A stretch of 64,000 nt of DNA from Zoogloeaceae bacterium G21618-S1 (GTDB lineage: Bacteria > Pseudomonadota > Gammaproteobacteria > Burkholderiales > Rhodocyclaceae). Below are positions 28,604 through 36,988 of this stretch, one piece after another (the first letter of the stretch is position 1; each line of letters starts with the position of its first letter). A program made the translations under genes and the position numbers. The notes beneath the pieces are model-generated. The model worked only from the letters and a program-made list of their open reading frames with translations. It had not been told where the DNA came from and did no database searches. The DNA is taken from contig JAPWHF010000004.1 of assembly GCA_027214125.1 (NCBI GenBank), forward strand, positions 285,777 through 349,776, read 5' to 3'.

Positions 28604-29072
28604 CAGTGTTCAGTTCCAACATCGTTTCGGTAATAAAGCGCCATTCATCCGGATCGACCGGCGTGATCGACAAGCGGTTGCCTCGCGCAAGCACGCGCAT
28701 ATTGGCCAGTTCCGACGTGCCGCGCAATTCGGGCAATCCCAGCAGACGCGTCTTGCGCACGAAACCCACATCCACATTGAACCAGCGCGGCTGCTCCGGT
28801 TTCGATTTCGGATCAAAGAATCGGCTGGACGGATCAAACTGCGTCGCATCGGGATAGGCCGGGGACGCGACACGCGCAATGCCCGCGATGCCCGGCAGAG
28901 GACAGCTCGAATGATAAAACAGCACGGGATCATCAACGGCCATCTGATTCATCATGAAATTGCGCGCCTGATAGTTCCGCACCCCGTACCACGGCACGGT
29001 CTGCCCGGGCATCGCCGCCAGATCATCGATCGAGCAATCGTCCGGTTCGGATTTCATCAGCCAGTAACGCAT
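28593..29072 (-). CDS. EVE-domain protein (thymocyte nuclear protein 1-like)
   Basis: The product is 159 residues from ATG 29072, chosen for its GGAG at six bases; another ATG lies at 29084. The EVE/PUA-like fold is shown by YWLMKSEPDDCSIDDL at the start and WYGVRNYQARNFM, then DDPVLFYHSSCPLPGIAGIARV. EVE domains recognise modified bases in DNA or RNA. The standalone bacterial form is widespread and its target is not known. It overlaps the TauE gene by 11 bases, but no functional link is evident. Confidence 0.93.
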   Translation of the reverse strand: MRYWLMKSEPDDCSIDDLAAMPGQTVPWYGVRNYQARNFMMNQMAVDDPVLFYHSSCPLPGIAGIARVASPAYPDATQFDPSSRFFDPKSKPEQPRWFNVDVGFVRKTRLLGLPELRGTSELANMRVLARGNRLSITPVDPDEWRFITETMLELNTDEF

Positions 29073-29150
29073 GGCGGGCTCCAATGGGTCAGGTCACTAC
29101 TTTACCAGCGCCCCGCTTGAGCCGGGGCGGGCGAGCGGATAGCATGCGCC

Positions 29151-29609
29151 ATGCTCCGACGCCTCCCCACGCTCGCCATATTGCTGCTGGCCGCCTGTAC
29201 CCACCCGCCCACCCCCCCGACGCCGCAGATCTGCCTGAGCAGTGACGGTGTACCCACCCAGACGCTGCCGCACACGCGCTTCACGCTCGCCTGGACGCAC
29301 TCGATCGAAAAGATTCTCTGGGAAGAAGACTGGCGGCTCGACGCCGGCCAGATGGTGCTGGACGAAGCACGGGTGCGGGGCTCGGGCGCCGGCATGGAAC
29401 CCGCGCCGGGTGCCCGGCTAGTCGACGGCGTCTGGCACTACCGGGTGGTTCGCCGCGAAGCGACGCTCCCGCTCACCCACTCGCCCTTCACGGCGGGCTA
29501 TACGCTGTGCGCCGCAGGCCGTTGCCGCCCCCTGGTGGAATGGTTGCCCGGGCTGCCTGAAATTGCACGCGTCGATATCGGCGGATGCGCAACGGCGGCA
29601 CCAAAATAA
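29151..29609 (+). CDS. DUF1850 lipoprotein
   Basis: The product has 152 residues. A lipoprotein signal ends at LLLAAC (Cys about 16), followed by a proline-rich linker. The DUF1850 core is plain: FTLAWTHSIEKILWEEDWRL, then LDEARVRGSGAGMEPAPGA and LPLTHSPFTAGYTLCAAGRCRPL. DUF1850 genes usually sit beside TRAP-type 4TM/12TM transporters and TAXI binding proteins. None is next to this copy, so its partner is elsewhere or lost. It is divergent from the EVE gene and runs into a strong hairpin shared with the 6S RNA. Confidence 0.85.
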   Translation: MLRRLPTLAILLLAACTHPPTPPTPQICLSSDGVPTQTLPHTRFTLAWTHSIEKILWEEDWRLDAGQMVLDEARVRGSGAGMEPAPGARLVDGVWHYRVVRREATLPLTHSPFTAGYTLCAAGRCRPLVEWLPGLPEIARVDIGGCATAAPK

Positions 29610-29610
29610 A

Positions 29611-29636
29611 GGGGGTGTGGCCTTGGCCACACCCCC
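29611..29636. terminator. Hairpin terminator shared by the DUF1850 gene and 6S RNA
   Basis: Twelve-base perfect arms GGGGGTGTGGCC and GGCCACACCCCC have a 2-base loop. The hairpin is two bases past the DUF1850 stop and just past the 3' end of the oppositely transcribed 6S RNA. Confidence 0.85.
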
Positions 29637-29642
29637 TTGCTT

Positions 29643-29828
29643 AGGTCCCCCGCGATGCCGACCCGACCGGGCATCCTGAACCTAGGGTTCAGGTGGTCGC
29701 TGTACCTGACGCTTCAGGCACATCCAACAAGGGATGCGCACAACGGCAATCGTAGCGGTTAGCAACCGTGTCGCATGACATTGGTTCAAGGAATCAACGG
29801 CCGACGCGAACACCGCAGGGGATTGATC
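29643..29828 (-). ncRNA. ssrS: 6S RNA
   Basis: This stretch lies immediately downstream of zapA on the same strand, the conserved 6S RNA position. The ends can pair (CCCCTGCGGTG at the 5' side with CATCGCGGGG at the 3' side) to form the closing stem. Inside are the 6S-like GTTCGCG near the 5' end, CCTTGAACCAA, and the 3' arm hairpin ACCTGAACCCTAGGTTCAGG. The length of about 185 bases and the open central region fit a mimic of an open promoter that binds sigma-70 RNA polymerase. The exact ends are approximate. Confidence 0.85.
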
Positions 29829-29848
29829 TTAGAAAGCCAGACGGGCCT

Positions 29849-30145
29849 TCAGAACAACTTTTCCTGTTGCGCCAGAACCTCGTCCAGGCGCGAATTCATG
29901 GATTCAATCTTACGCTTCATGCCCGGCATGTCAAACCCTCCCGAACGCTGAAACTGAAGATATTCATGTGCAATATTCAGGGCGGTCATGACCGCCAGCT
30001 TCTCGCCCGTGGCGCCGGTCTTTCCGCCCAGTTCGGACAATTTTCCTTCCAGCACCTGCACCGCCGCCTGCAGCCCTTCGCGGTCTTCCGGCGCGCAACC
30101 GACGCGATATTCCTTGCCCAGCAAAATGATGTCGAGTGTGTCCAT
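29849..30145 (-). CDS. zapA: Cell division protein ZapA
   Basis: The product has 98 residues. The N-terminal beta-hairpin domain TLDIILLGKEYRVGCAPEDREGLQAAVQVLEGKL matches ZapA, and a C-terminal coiled coil follows (residues about 70-98). ZapA crosslinks FtsZ filaments at mid-cell. It follows a zapB-like gene by five bases and precedes 6S RNA, the arrangement conserved in many beta- and gammaproteobacteria. Confidence 0.95.
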   Translation of the reverse strand: MDTLDIILLGKEYRVGCAPEDREGLQAAVQVLEGKLSELGGKTGATGEKLAVMTALNIAHEYLQFQRSGGFDMPGMKRKIESMNSRLDEVLAQQEKLF

Positions 30146-30150
30146 GTCGT

Positions 30151-30345
30151 TCAGCTCTCAGGCAGGGTTTCGAGCACGGCACTGACACCACGCACGGCGG
30201 CATCCACTTTCGCGGCCAGCCGTTTATTCTCGGCCTGCAGCGAGGCGATCCGCGATTTGAGCTCGCGATTCTCCTGCTTCTGCGCATCGAAGTAGCGGAT
30301 CAGTTCTTCCAGTTGCTGCTGAAGGTGGTCGAGTTCGGCGTCCAT
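30151..30345 (-). CDS. Small coiled-coil protein, TIGR02449/ZapB-like
   Basis: The product has 64 residues. Almost the whole chain is a coiled coil: LDHLQQQLEELIRYFDAQKQENRELKSRIASLQAENKRLAAKV, with regular hydrophobic heptads and a short C-terminal tail. Proteins of this kind are encoded just upstream of zapA in many Proteobacteria and are presumed to help the division ring. It sits five bases before zapA, so the two are co-translated. Confidence 0.9.
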   Translation of the reverse strand: MDAELDHLQQQLEELIRYFDAQKQENRELKSRIASLQAENKRLAAKVDAAVRGVSAVLETLPES

Positions 30346-30378
30346 GGATCAGATGGTAGTGAGCGGGGCCCATCGAGG

Positions 30379-31875
30379 TCAAGCAACGTATGCACGGATG
30401 GTGTTTTCATGGGCCTCGCCAAAACAGGCGGCGAGGCGATCGAGGTCGAGATGCTCGACCAGGCAATCGGCCAGACGGTCGAGGTCGGCCTGCCGCCGCG
30501 CCGCCACATCCACTGTTTCAGCGGAGGTGACACCGGCCCAACGCAGCAGCGCACTCAAGGCCTCGGGCGCATCGAACAGGCCATGCGCATAGCTGCCCAT
30601 CACCTGAGCGTCGGCGCTGATGGCACCGTCCGTCCGGCCATCATCAAAGCGCACCGCCGGCGTCGCAAGTGCCGAACCGGAGCTGACCCCCATGTGAATT
30701 TCGTAGCCGCGCATCGCCGCACCCTCGCCGACACACAGGCTGCCGCGGACATTGCGCAGCTGTTTGACCGACGCCAGCGTGGTCTCCATGTCGAGAATAC
30801 CCAGCCCATCGGTGCTCCCCGCCGCACCCTCGACGCCAAGCGGATCATGCAGGCACGCACCCAGCATCTGAAAGCCGCCACAGATGCCGACCACTTTTCC
30901 GCCATAGCGCAGGTGCCGCTGGATCGCCGCGTCCCAGCCCTGCGCTGCCATCCAGGCCCGATCAGCGCGCACGGCCTTGGAGCCGGGCAGCACGATCAGG
31001 TCAGCCGGCGGAATCGGCTGGCCAGGCCCCACCCAGCGGAAGTCCACCTGCGGATGCAGGCGCAGCGCGTCCAGGTCGGTGTGGTTGGAGATGCGCGGGA
31101 ACGCCGGCGCGACCACTCGCAAGGCGATCTCGCCTTTCTCGACGCGCGCATCGCCCAGCGCGTCTTCCGCATCCAGAAACAAACCGTGCAGATACGGCAG
31201 CGTGCCGATCACCGGTCGTCCGGTGCGCGCCTCGAGCCAGTCCAGCCCCGGTTGCAGCAAGCTGATGTCGCCGCGAAAACGGTTGATGATGAAGCCCTTG
31301 ACCCGTGCCTGCTCGCTCGGCGAGAGCAGATCCAGCGTGCCGACCAGATGCGCAAACACGCCACCCCGGTCGATGTCGGCCACCAGAATCACCGGACAGT
31401 CGGCCGCCTCGGCGAAGCCCATGTTGGCGATGTCGCGATCGCGCAGATTGATCTCCGCCGGGCTGCCAGCACCCTCGACCAACACGCACTCATAGGCCGC
31501 CGTCAGCCGCCTCCAGCTTTGCATCACCGCTGCCATGGCGGTCGGTTTGTAGTGGTGATAATCCTTGGCCGAGAGCGTCGACATCACCTTGCCGTGGATG
31601 ATCACCTGCGCACCGATATCGGTGGCGGGTTTGAGCAACACCGGGTTGAAATCGGTGTGCGGCGCCACCCCGGCCGCCAGCGCCTGCAGCGCCTGAGCGC
31701 GGCCGATCTCGCCGCCGTCGGCCGTCACCGCCGAATTGAGCGCCATGTTCTGTGGCTTGAACGGCGCCACACGGCAACCGCCACGCGCCAGCAGGCGGGC
31801 CAGTCCGGCGACCAGGGTGGTCTTGCCGGCATCGGAGGTGGTGCCCTGAACCATCAGGCTGGCGCAATCGTGCAT
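30379..31875 (-). CDS. cobQ: Cobyric acid synthase
   Basis: The product is 498 residues from ATG 31875; a TTG lies at 31884. The N-terminal dethiobiotin-synthetase-like ATPase has the P-loop variant GTTSDAGKT at 11-19. The C-terminal class-I-like glutaminase has [12 protein letters not shown] with its nucleophile Cys, and a later His-containing GSYAHGLFD. It amidates four side chains of adenosylcobyrinic acid a,c-diamide. It is divergent from cbiB with only 67 bases between them, and forms one cobalamin locus with cbiB, cobD and the BtuF-like genes. Confidence 0.96.
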   Translation of the reverse strand: MHDCASLMVQGTTSDAGKTTLVAGLARLLARGGCRVAPFKPQNMALNSAVTADGGEIGRAQALQALAAGVAPHTDFNPVLLKPATDIGAQVIIHGKVMSTLSAKDYHHYKPTAMAAVMQSWRRLTAAYECVLVEGAGSPAEINLRDRDIANMGFAEAADCPVILVADIDRGGVFAHLVGTLDLLSPSEQARVKGFIINRFRGDISLLQPGLDWLEARTGRPVIGTLPYLHGLFLDAEDALGDARVEKGEIALRVVAPAFPRISNHTDLDALRLHPQVDFRWVGPGQPIPPADLIVLPGSKAVRADRAWMAAQGWDAAIQRHLRYGGKVVGICGGFQMLGACLHDPLGVEGAAGSTDGLGILDMETTLASVKQLRNVRGSLCVGEGAAMRGYEIHMGVSSGSALATPAVRFDDGRTDGAISADAQVMGSYAHGLFDAPEALSALLRWAGVTSAETVDVAARRQADLDRLADCLVEHLDLDRLAACFGEAHENTIRAYVA

Positions 31876-31942
31876 CACGTACAATCCCGTTCTCGAAAAA
31901 CATCAGATTATCCCGCAAGCGTCCGCGCGCTGTGCATTTGCC

Positions 31943-32878
31943 ATGCCCCCGTTCACTCAACTGACCCTCACCCTCGTCGCTGGCGTGCTGCTAGACCGCC
32001 TGTTTGGCGAGCCCCGACGCTACCACCCGCTGGTCGGTTTTGGCGCGCTGGCAGCCGCGCTTGAGCGACGGCTCAACCATGGCGGCCACGGCATTGCCCG
32101 CGGTGCACTGGCCTGGACGCTGGCCGTGCTGCCCTGGGTGCTTGTCGCGCTGTGGTTTCGCGCTCTCGGCGGTCTTGTGGCGATCGCTATCGACATGATT
32201 CTGTTGTGGTTTGCCCTCGGCGCACGCTCGCTGGTCGAACATGCCCGCGCCGTGGCCACCCCGCTTCGCGCTGGCGACCTGCCCGAAGCACGCCGACGCG
32301 TCGGCTGGATCGTCTCGCGCGACACCGCCGCGCTGAGTCCGACGCAGGTCGCCGCCGCCGGCACCGAATCGGTGCTGGAAAACGGCAATGACGCCATCTT
32401 CGGCGCCCTGTTCTGGTTTCTCGTCGCAGGAGGGCCGGGCGCGCTGCTGTTCCGTCTGGCAAACACGCTGGACGCGATGTGGGGCTACCGCACCGAGCGC
32501 CATCTGCGCTTTGGCCGCATCGCCGCGCGTGTCGACGACATCCTCGGCTGGCTGCCGGCGCGGCTGACCGCACTCAGCTACGCCCTGCTCGGCCACACCC
32601 GACACGCGCTGCATTGCTGGCGCCAGCAAGGGCCGGGCTGGAAAAGCCCGAACGCTGGCCCAGTCATGGCCGCCGGCGCCGGCGCCCTGCGCGTGCAGCT
32701 CGGCGGCGAAGCGCCCTATCACGGCGCGATGATGCAACGCCCTGCACTGGGCGGCGGAACACCACCGGATGCGGCCAGCCTGTTTGCTGCCATCGCGCTG
32801 GTCAACCGCGCCCTGGTGCTGTGGGTCAGCCTGAGCGCGCTCGCCGGAGCCCTGGTTTGGGCGCTGAACCATGCTTGA
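31943..32878 (+). CDS. cbiB: Adenosylcobinamide-phosphate synthase
   Basis: The product is a 311-residue membrane protein of the CbiB/CobD family. The start [24 protein letters not shown] and the later [38 protein letters not shown]-like segment are family signatures (here [13 protein letters not shown]). It joins the aminopropanol phosphate to adenosylcobyric acid. It overlaps cobD by eight bases and is divergent from cobQ. Confidence 0.95.
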   Translation: [311 protein letters not shown]

Positions 32879-33863
32879 GCATGGCGGCGGTCTGCGCGCG
32901 GCGGCCGAGCACTACGGCATTCCTGTCGCCGAGTGGCTGGATCTGTCCACCGGCATCAACCCCACGCACTACCCGCTGATCGCGCCGCCGGCCAGCGTGT
33001 GGCATCGCCTGCCCGAACCCGACGCCGGCCTGCTGGCCGCGGCCGCCGCCTATTACGGCAGCGACCAGCTATTGCCAGTCGCGGGCAGCCAGGCCGCCAT
33101 CCAGGCCTTGCCGGCCGTGCTCGACGCGCCCCGCGTCGGCATGCTGGCGCCCAGCTACGCCGAGCACGCGCACGCCTGGCGACACCGCGACATCATGTGG
33201 CTGAGCGCAGACACCATCGACGCCGCTGTCGACACCCTGGACGCGCTGTTGCTGGTGCAGCCCAACAACCCGACCGGCGAGCACTTTGACCGCGCGCAAC
33301 TCATCGGCTGGCACCACCGGCTGGCGCGGCGCGGCGGTACGCTGATCGTGGACGAAGCCTTCATCGACACCGCCCCCGCCGACAGCCTCGCCCCACTCGC
33401 CGGCGCGCCCGGACTGGTGATCCTGCGCTCGCTGGGCAAGTTTTTCGGCCTGGCTGGCGCACGGGTGGGTTTCGTGCTGGCCGAACCGGCGGTACGCCAT
33501 GCGCTCGCCAGTCACCTCGGCCCATGGACGATCAGCGCCCCCGCGCAAGACATCGCCCGTCAGGCGCTCAGCGACACCGCCTGGCAACACCACATGCGCG
33601 CCGCGCTCGCCACCGACGGCGCACGCATGGCGGCGCTGCTCAAGCGCCACGGCGCAGCCCCCGCCGGCCCGGCGCTGTTCAAAACCCTTCGTACCGCCAC
33701 CGCCCGCCCATGGCAAAACGCCCTGGCGCGCGAGGCAATTCTGGTGCGCGCTTTCGACACCCCGGCGGCGCTGCGCATTGGCCTGCCGCCAGACGAAGCC
33801 GGCTGGCGACGGCTCGACGCCGCGCTCTCTCGCGCCCGGCGCGACGGACACTCACTGGAGTAA
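32871..33863 (+). CDS. cobD: Threonine-phosphate decarboxylase
   Basis: The product has 330 residues and belongs to the fold-type I PLP aminotransferase family. It starts MLEHGGGLRAAAEHYGIPVAEWLDLSTGINPTHYP, the usual CobD opening, has the conserved LLVQPNNPTGEHF loop, and binds PLP through the Lys in SLGKFFGLAGARVGF. It makes (R)-1-amino-2-propanol phosphate for CbiB. In alpha-type nomenclature the same gene is called cobC. It lies between cbiB and a BtuF-like gene. Confidence 0.93.
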   Translation: MLEHGGGLRAAAEHYGIPVAEWLDLSTGINPTHYPLIAPPASVWHRLPEPDAGLLAAAAAYYGSDQLLPVAGSQAAIQALPAVLDAPRVGMLAPSYAEHAHAWRHRDIMWLSADTIDAAVDTLDALLLVQPNNPTGEHFDRAQLIGWHHRLARRGGTLIVDEAFIDTAPADSLAPLAGAPGLVILRSLGKFFGLAGARVGFVLAEPAVRHALASHLGPWTISAPAQDIARQALSDTAWQHHMRAALATDGARMAALLKRHGAAPAGPALFKTLRTATARPWQNALAREAILVRAFDTPAALRIGLPPDEAGWRRLDAALSRARRDGHSLE

Positions 33864-33866
33864 TCT

Positions 33867-34766
33867 TTGCCCATGACTTTTCGCTTTTCCGCCCTGATCC
33901 TCACGCTCGCCCTGCTGCTCCCCGGCCTGCCGGCACATGCGCAACTCACCGTCACCGACGACGTGGGCCAGTCGGTCGCCCTGCCCACCCCGGCAAGGCG
34001 CATCGTCTCGCTGGCGCCACATGTCACCGAGCTGATCTACGCCGCCGGCGCCGGTCACGCGCTGGTCGGCGCGGTCGATTACAGCGACTATCCGGCCGAG
34101 GCGCGCGCAGTCAAACGCGTCGGCAGCTATGTGCGAATCGACCTGGAGGCGGTCGCGGCGCTCAAGCCGGACGTGGTCATCGGCTGGCGCAGCGGCAACC
34201 CCGCCACCCAGCTAGAACGCCTGCGCGCGCTGGGTCTGCCGGTGTATATCAACGAGCCGCGAAGCCTTGATGCGGTCGCCCACTCGCTCCGTCAGATCGG
34301 TATTCTGGCCGGCACGCAAGGCGAGGCCAATCGCGCCGCCGACGCCTTCGTGGCCCATCGCAATCGCCTGCGCGACGACTACGGCAGCCGCCCGCCGGTG
34401 CCCGTGTTCTACCAGATCTGGAATCAACCGCTGATGACCATCAACGGCCACCACCTGATTTCGGATGTGATCCGTCTGTGCGGCGGCCGCAACGTGTTCG
34501 ATACCCTCGACGTGCTGGCGCCCAAGATCGGCATCGAAGCGGTGCTGGCGAGCAACCCGGAGGCCATCGTCGCCAGCGGCATGGGCGAGTCGCGCCCCGA
34601 ATGGCTCGATGAATGGCGCAAGTGGCCCACACTGAACGCCGTCCAGCAAAACAACCTGTTCTTTGTGCCGCCCGACCTCATCCAGCGCCACACGCCGCGC
34701 ATTCTCGATGGCGCCGACCAGCTCTGTCACCACCTCGACACTGCGCGCGCCAGGCGCACGCCCTGA
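33867..34766 (+). CDS. btuF: Periplasmic cobalamin-binding protein, BtuF-like
   Basis: The product has 299 residues. GGAG is six bases before TTG 33867 and twelve before ATG 33873, so either may be used. A signal peptide (LILTLALLLPGLPAHA) precedes a BtuF/FhuD-type domain: RIVSLAPHVTELIYAAGAGHALVGAVDYSDYP and later LKPDVVIGWRSGNPATQL, then NQPLMTINGHHLISDVIRLCGGRNVF. It should capture corrinoids for a BtuCD transporter, but no btuC or btuD follows in this window. Its stop overlaps the next gene's start. Confidence 0.9.
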   Translation: MPMTFRFSALILTLALLLPGLPAHAQLTVTDDVGQSVALPTPARRIVSLAPHVTELIYAAGAGHALVGAVDYSDYPAEARAVKRVGSYVRIDLEAVAALKPDVVIGWRSGNPATQLERLRALGLPVYINEPRSLDAVAHSLRQIGILAGTQGEANRAADAFVAHRNRLRDDYGSRPPVPVFYQIWNQPLMTINGHHLISDVIRLCGGRNVFDTLDVLAPKIGIEAVLASNPEAIVASGMGESRPEWLDEWRKWPTLNAVQQNNLFFVPPDLIQRHTPRILDGADQLCHHLDTARARRTP

Positions 34767-35572
34767 TGCCGCGCCACCCGAAACGCATCGTCTGCCTGTC
34801 CACCGAAACGGTCGAGGTGCTGTATGCGCTGGGCGAGGCCGATCGCATCGCCGGCATTTCGGGCTTCACGGTACGCCCCGCGCGAGCACGCAAGGAAAAG
34901 CCCAAGGTCAGCGGTTTTTCCAGCGCGCGTATCGACAAGATTCTGGCGGTGCGCCCCGATCTGGTATTGGCCTTCTCGGACATGCAGGCCGACATTTGCC
35001 GTGACCTGATCCGCGCCGGCATCGCCGTGCATGTATTCAACCAGCGCGACATCGCCGGCATTCTGGCCATGATCACCTCCGTCGGCGCACTGGTCGGCGC
35101 ACAGACACGCGCCGATGCGCTGGTGGCGCAACTCGACGCCCAGCTTGACGCCGCCCGCCGCGCCGGCGAAGCGCGCATTGCGCGGCTCGGCCGGCGGCCG
35201 CGGGTCTATTTCGAAGAGTGGGACACGCCGATGATCTGCGGCATCCGTTGGGTGTCCGAGCTGATCACGGTGGCCGGCGGCGAGGACATATTTGCCGAGC
35301 GCGCCACCGCGCCGGGTGCCAGCGCACGTATCATTGCCGACGGCGCCGAGGTGCTCGCCCGGCAACCAGACATCATCCTGGCCTCGTGGTGTGGCAAGAA
35401 AGTACGTGCGGAGCAGATCGCCGCACGAAGCGGATGGAACACGCTGGACGCGGTCACCCGGCAACACATCTACGAAATCAAATCGGCGCTGATTCTATCG
35501 CCGGGCATTGTCGCCATCGAAGCCGGCCTGCCGGCCATTGCCGCGGTGCTCGACACCCTGCCGAACGACTGA
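34766..35572 (+). CDS. BtuF-like cobalamin-binding family protein without signal peptide
   Basis: The product is 268 residues from ATG 34766, sharing one base with the btuF stop (TGATG). The fold is the same as the neighbour's: RIVCLSTETVEVLYALGEADRIAGISGFTVRP, LAVRPDLVLAFSDMQADICRDLI, EEWDTPMICGIRWVSELITVAGGEDIF. The chain starts at the mature domain with no signal peptide or membrane segment, so it would be cytoplasmic. Such standalone proteins are often annotated as cobalamin-binding or iron/B12 ABC-type and their role is unknown. The tandem pair may have arisen by duplication. Confidence 0.88.
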   Translation: MPRHPKRIVCLSTETVEVLYALGEADRIAGISGFTVRPARARKEKPKVSGFSSARIDKILAVRPDLVLAFSDMQADICRDLIRAGIAVHVFNQRDIAGILAMITSVGALVGAQTRADALVAQLDAQLDAARRAGEARIARLGRRPRVYFEEWDTPMICGIRWVSELITVAGGEDIFAERATAPGASARIIADGAEVLARQPDIILASWCGKKVRAEQIAARSGWNTLDAVTRQHIYEIKSALILSPGIVAIEAGLPAIAAVLDTLPND

Positions 35573-35591
35573 ATCCGCCGCGACTCCGCGC

Positions 35592-36743
35592 TTAATCGGG
35601 TGCCCGCGAGGCACGTATCGCGCTCGCGTAATAACGCCGCCAATCCTGCCTCGCCGAGCGCCACCAGCGCCGGTCGAACATCTGCGACAGCCGCGGAAGC
35701 GAGCGCTGGAGATAATGACTGGCCGCCGTGTGCGCGTCCGGCTGGGGCACCCGGGGGGCCACGCCCAGGGCCACCAGTCGATCAGTCAGCGTAGGGTGAA
35801 AGCACAAGCCACCGTCTTCGCACACCAGTGAATGCAGCGCACCGTGTTGTGGCGCCGCATGAAAACCGGCTGCCACGCCTATCCCCATATCGCGGAAGGG
35901 GCGCAGACTGGGGCGGGGCATCTCGGAGGCCTGCGACATCACCGCATCCCAGTAATCGGTTTCGATGAAGTTGGCCTTCATGGCCACCTCCACCAGCGTA
36001 TCGCCCAGCAATTTGCTACCCACGATGCGGGCCGCCAGACGATCGGCCTCGTACTCTTCGAGATGATTGAGGCGAACCGCCGCCATCAAGTCAGCCTCGG
36101 CCCAGCGCGAAAAACCACGATCCATCGACTGCGCCAGCCAGCTGTCCTCAGCCGCGATCCGCTCGCACACCCGATGCCACCAGGCACGTGCATGTGCGCC
36201 CCAGGCAAGCCAGCCACCACGCTGGCGATTGAGGTGAGCCAGCTCATGCGCCAGGATGGCGGCGAGCTGGCGCGGCGACACACTGTGCACCAGGGGCAGC
36301 CCAATGATCAGTGTGGTATTCATCGCGCCCCAGTAGCCCCAGCGCGGACGCTGGAAAACGGCGGCGTTCATTTCGGCCGAGATGCGGATGGTCTGAATGC
36401 TTTCAGTGCCCATGCGCTCGGCAAGGTTGTCGAGCAGGCGATACAGGGCTGGCGCGGCCTGTCGATCAATCCTGACACCTTCGGCGCGCGGGGCCGGCAC
36501 CAGCAACCAGCGGGCGATCCGCTGCGCACACCAAACCAGCGCGCCGGCCAGAGCGGCCACGCCAATTTGCAATATTGGCGCCGCCTCAGAGGCCGGCACA
36601 ACGGCAATGGTCAGCGCCACCGCAACGGCAATACATGCGGAGGCAACCAGCGCCAACACGGCCAACGCCCCGGCCGCCCGCCAGGAGAGGCGGCGAGCGA
36701 GGCGGCGAACCGTGGCAGAAGAGCGGGGGCGAATACGCGTCAT
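35592..36743 (-). CDS. Membrane-anchored M48-family metalloprotease
   Basis: The product is 383 residues from ATG 36743; a GTG lies at 36770. Two membrane helices (about 24-48 and 57-82) precede the peptidase domain. The zinc motif HELAH lies at 166-170 ([17 protein letters not shown]), and the third ligand is expected in the [12 protein letters not shown] segment. It resembles Ste24/HtpX-like M48 proteases, but the target is unknown. It is convergent with the BtuF-like gene and stands alone. Confidence 0.85.
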   Translation of the reverse strand: [383 protein letters not shown]

Positions 36744-36936
36744 GGCGTCCGGTGAATCCCAGGAGGGCACACTGTAAACGATTGAAATGACAATAAAAAT
36801 ACCACTTTAGACATACCTGTCGCGAGAGGCGCGAACAGCATATGTCATTGCGTTAAACACCAGCCCAAACGCCCCGCCATCAGGGCATTCCTGCAAACAG
36901 CATAAACGACACCGCAGGTTTCAAGCGCGTACTGCC

Positions 36937-36968
36937 CAAAAAAGAAACGGGCGGCCCAACGGCCGCCC
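36937..36968 (-). terminator. Terminator of leuA
   Basis: The arms GGGCGGCC and GGCCGCCC have a 4-base loop. A T-rich tract follows on the minus strand, 20-50 bases past the leuA stop. Confidence 0.85.
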
Positions 36969-36988
36969 GCCCCTCCCTCTCGCTCGCC

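Noticed and set aside
34613-34765. Upstream start for the second BtuF-like gene
   Set aside because: It overlaps btuF by 154 bases and adds no family sequence. The TGATG junction at 34766 is more convincing.
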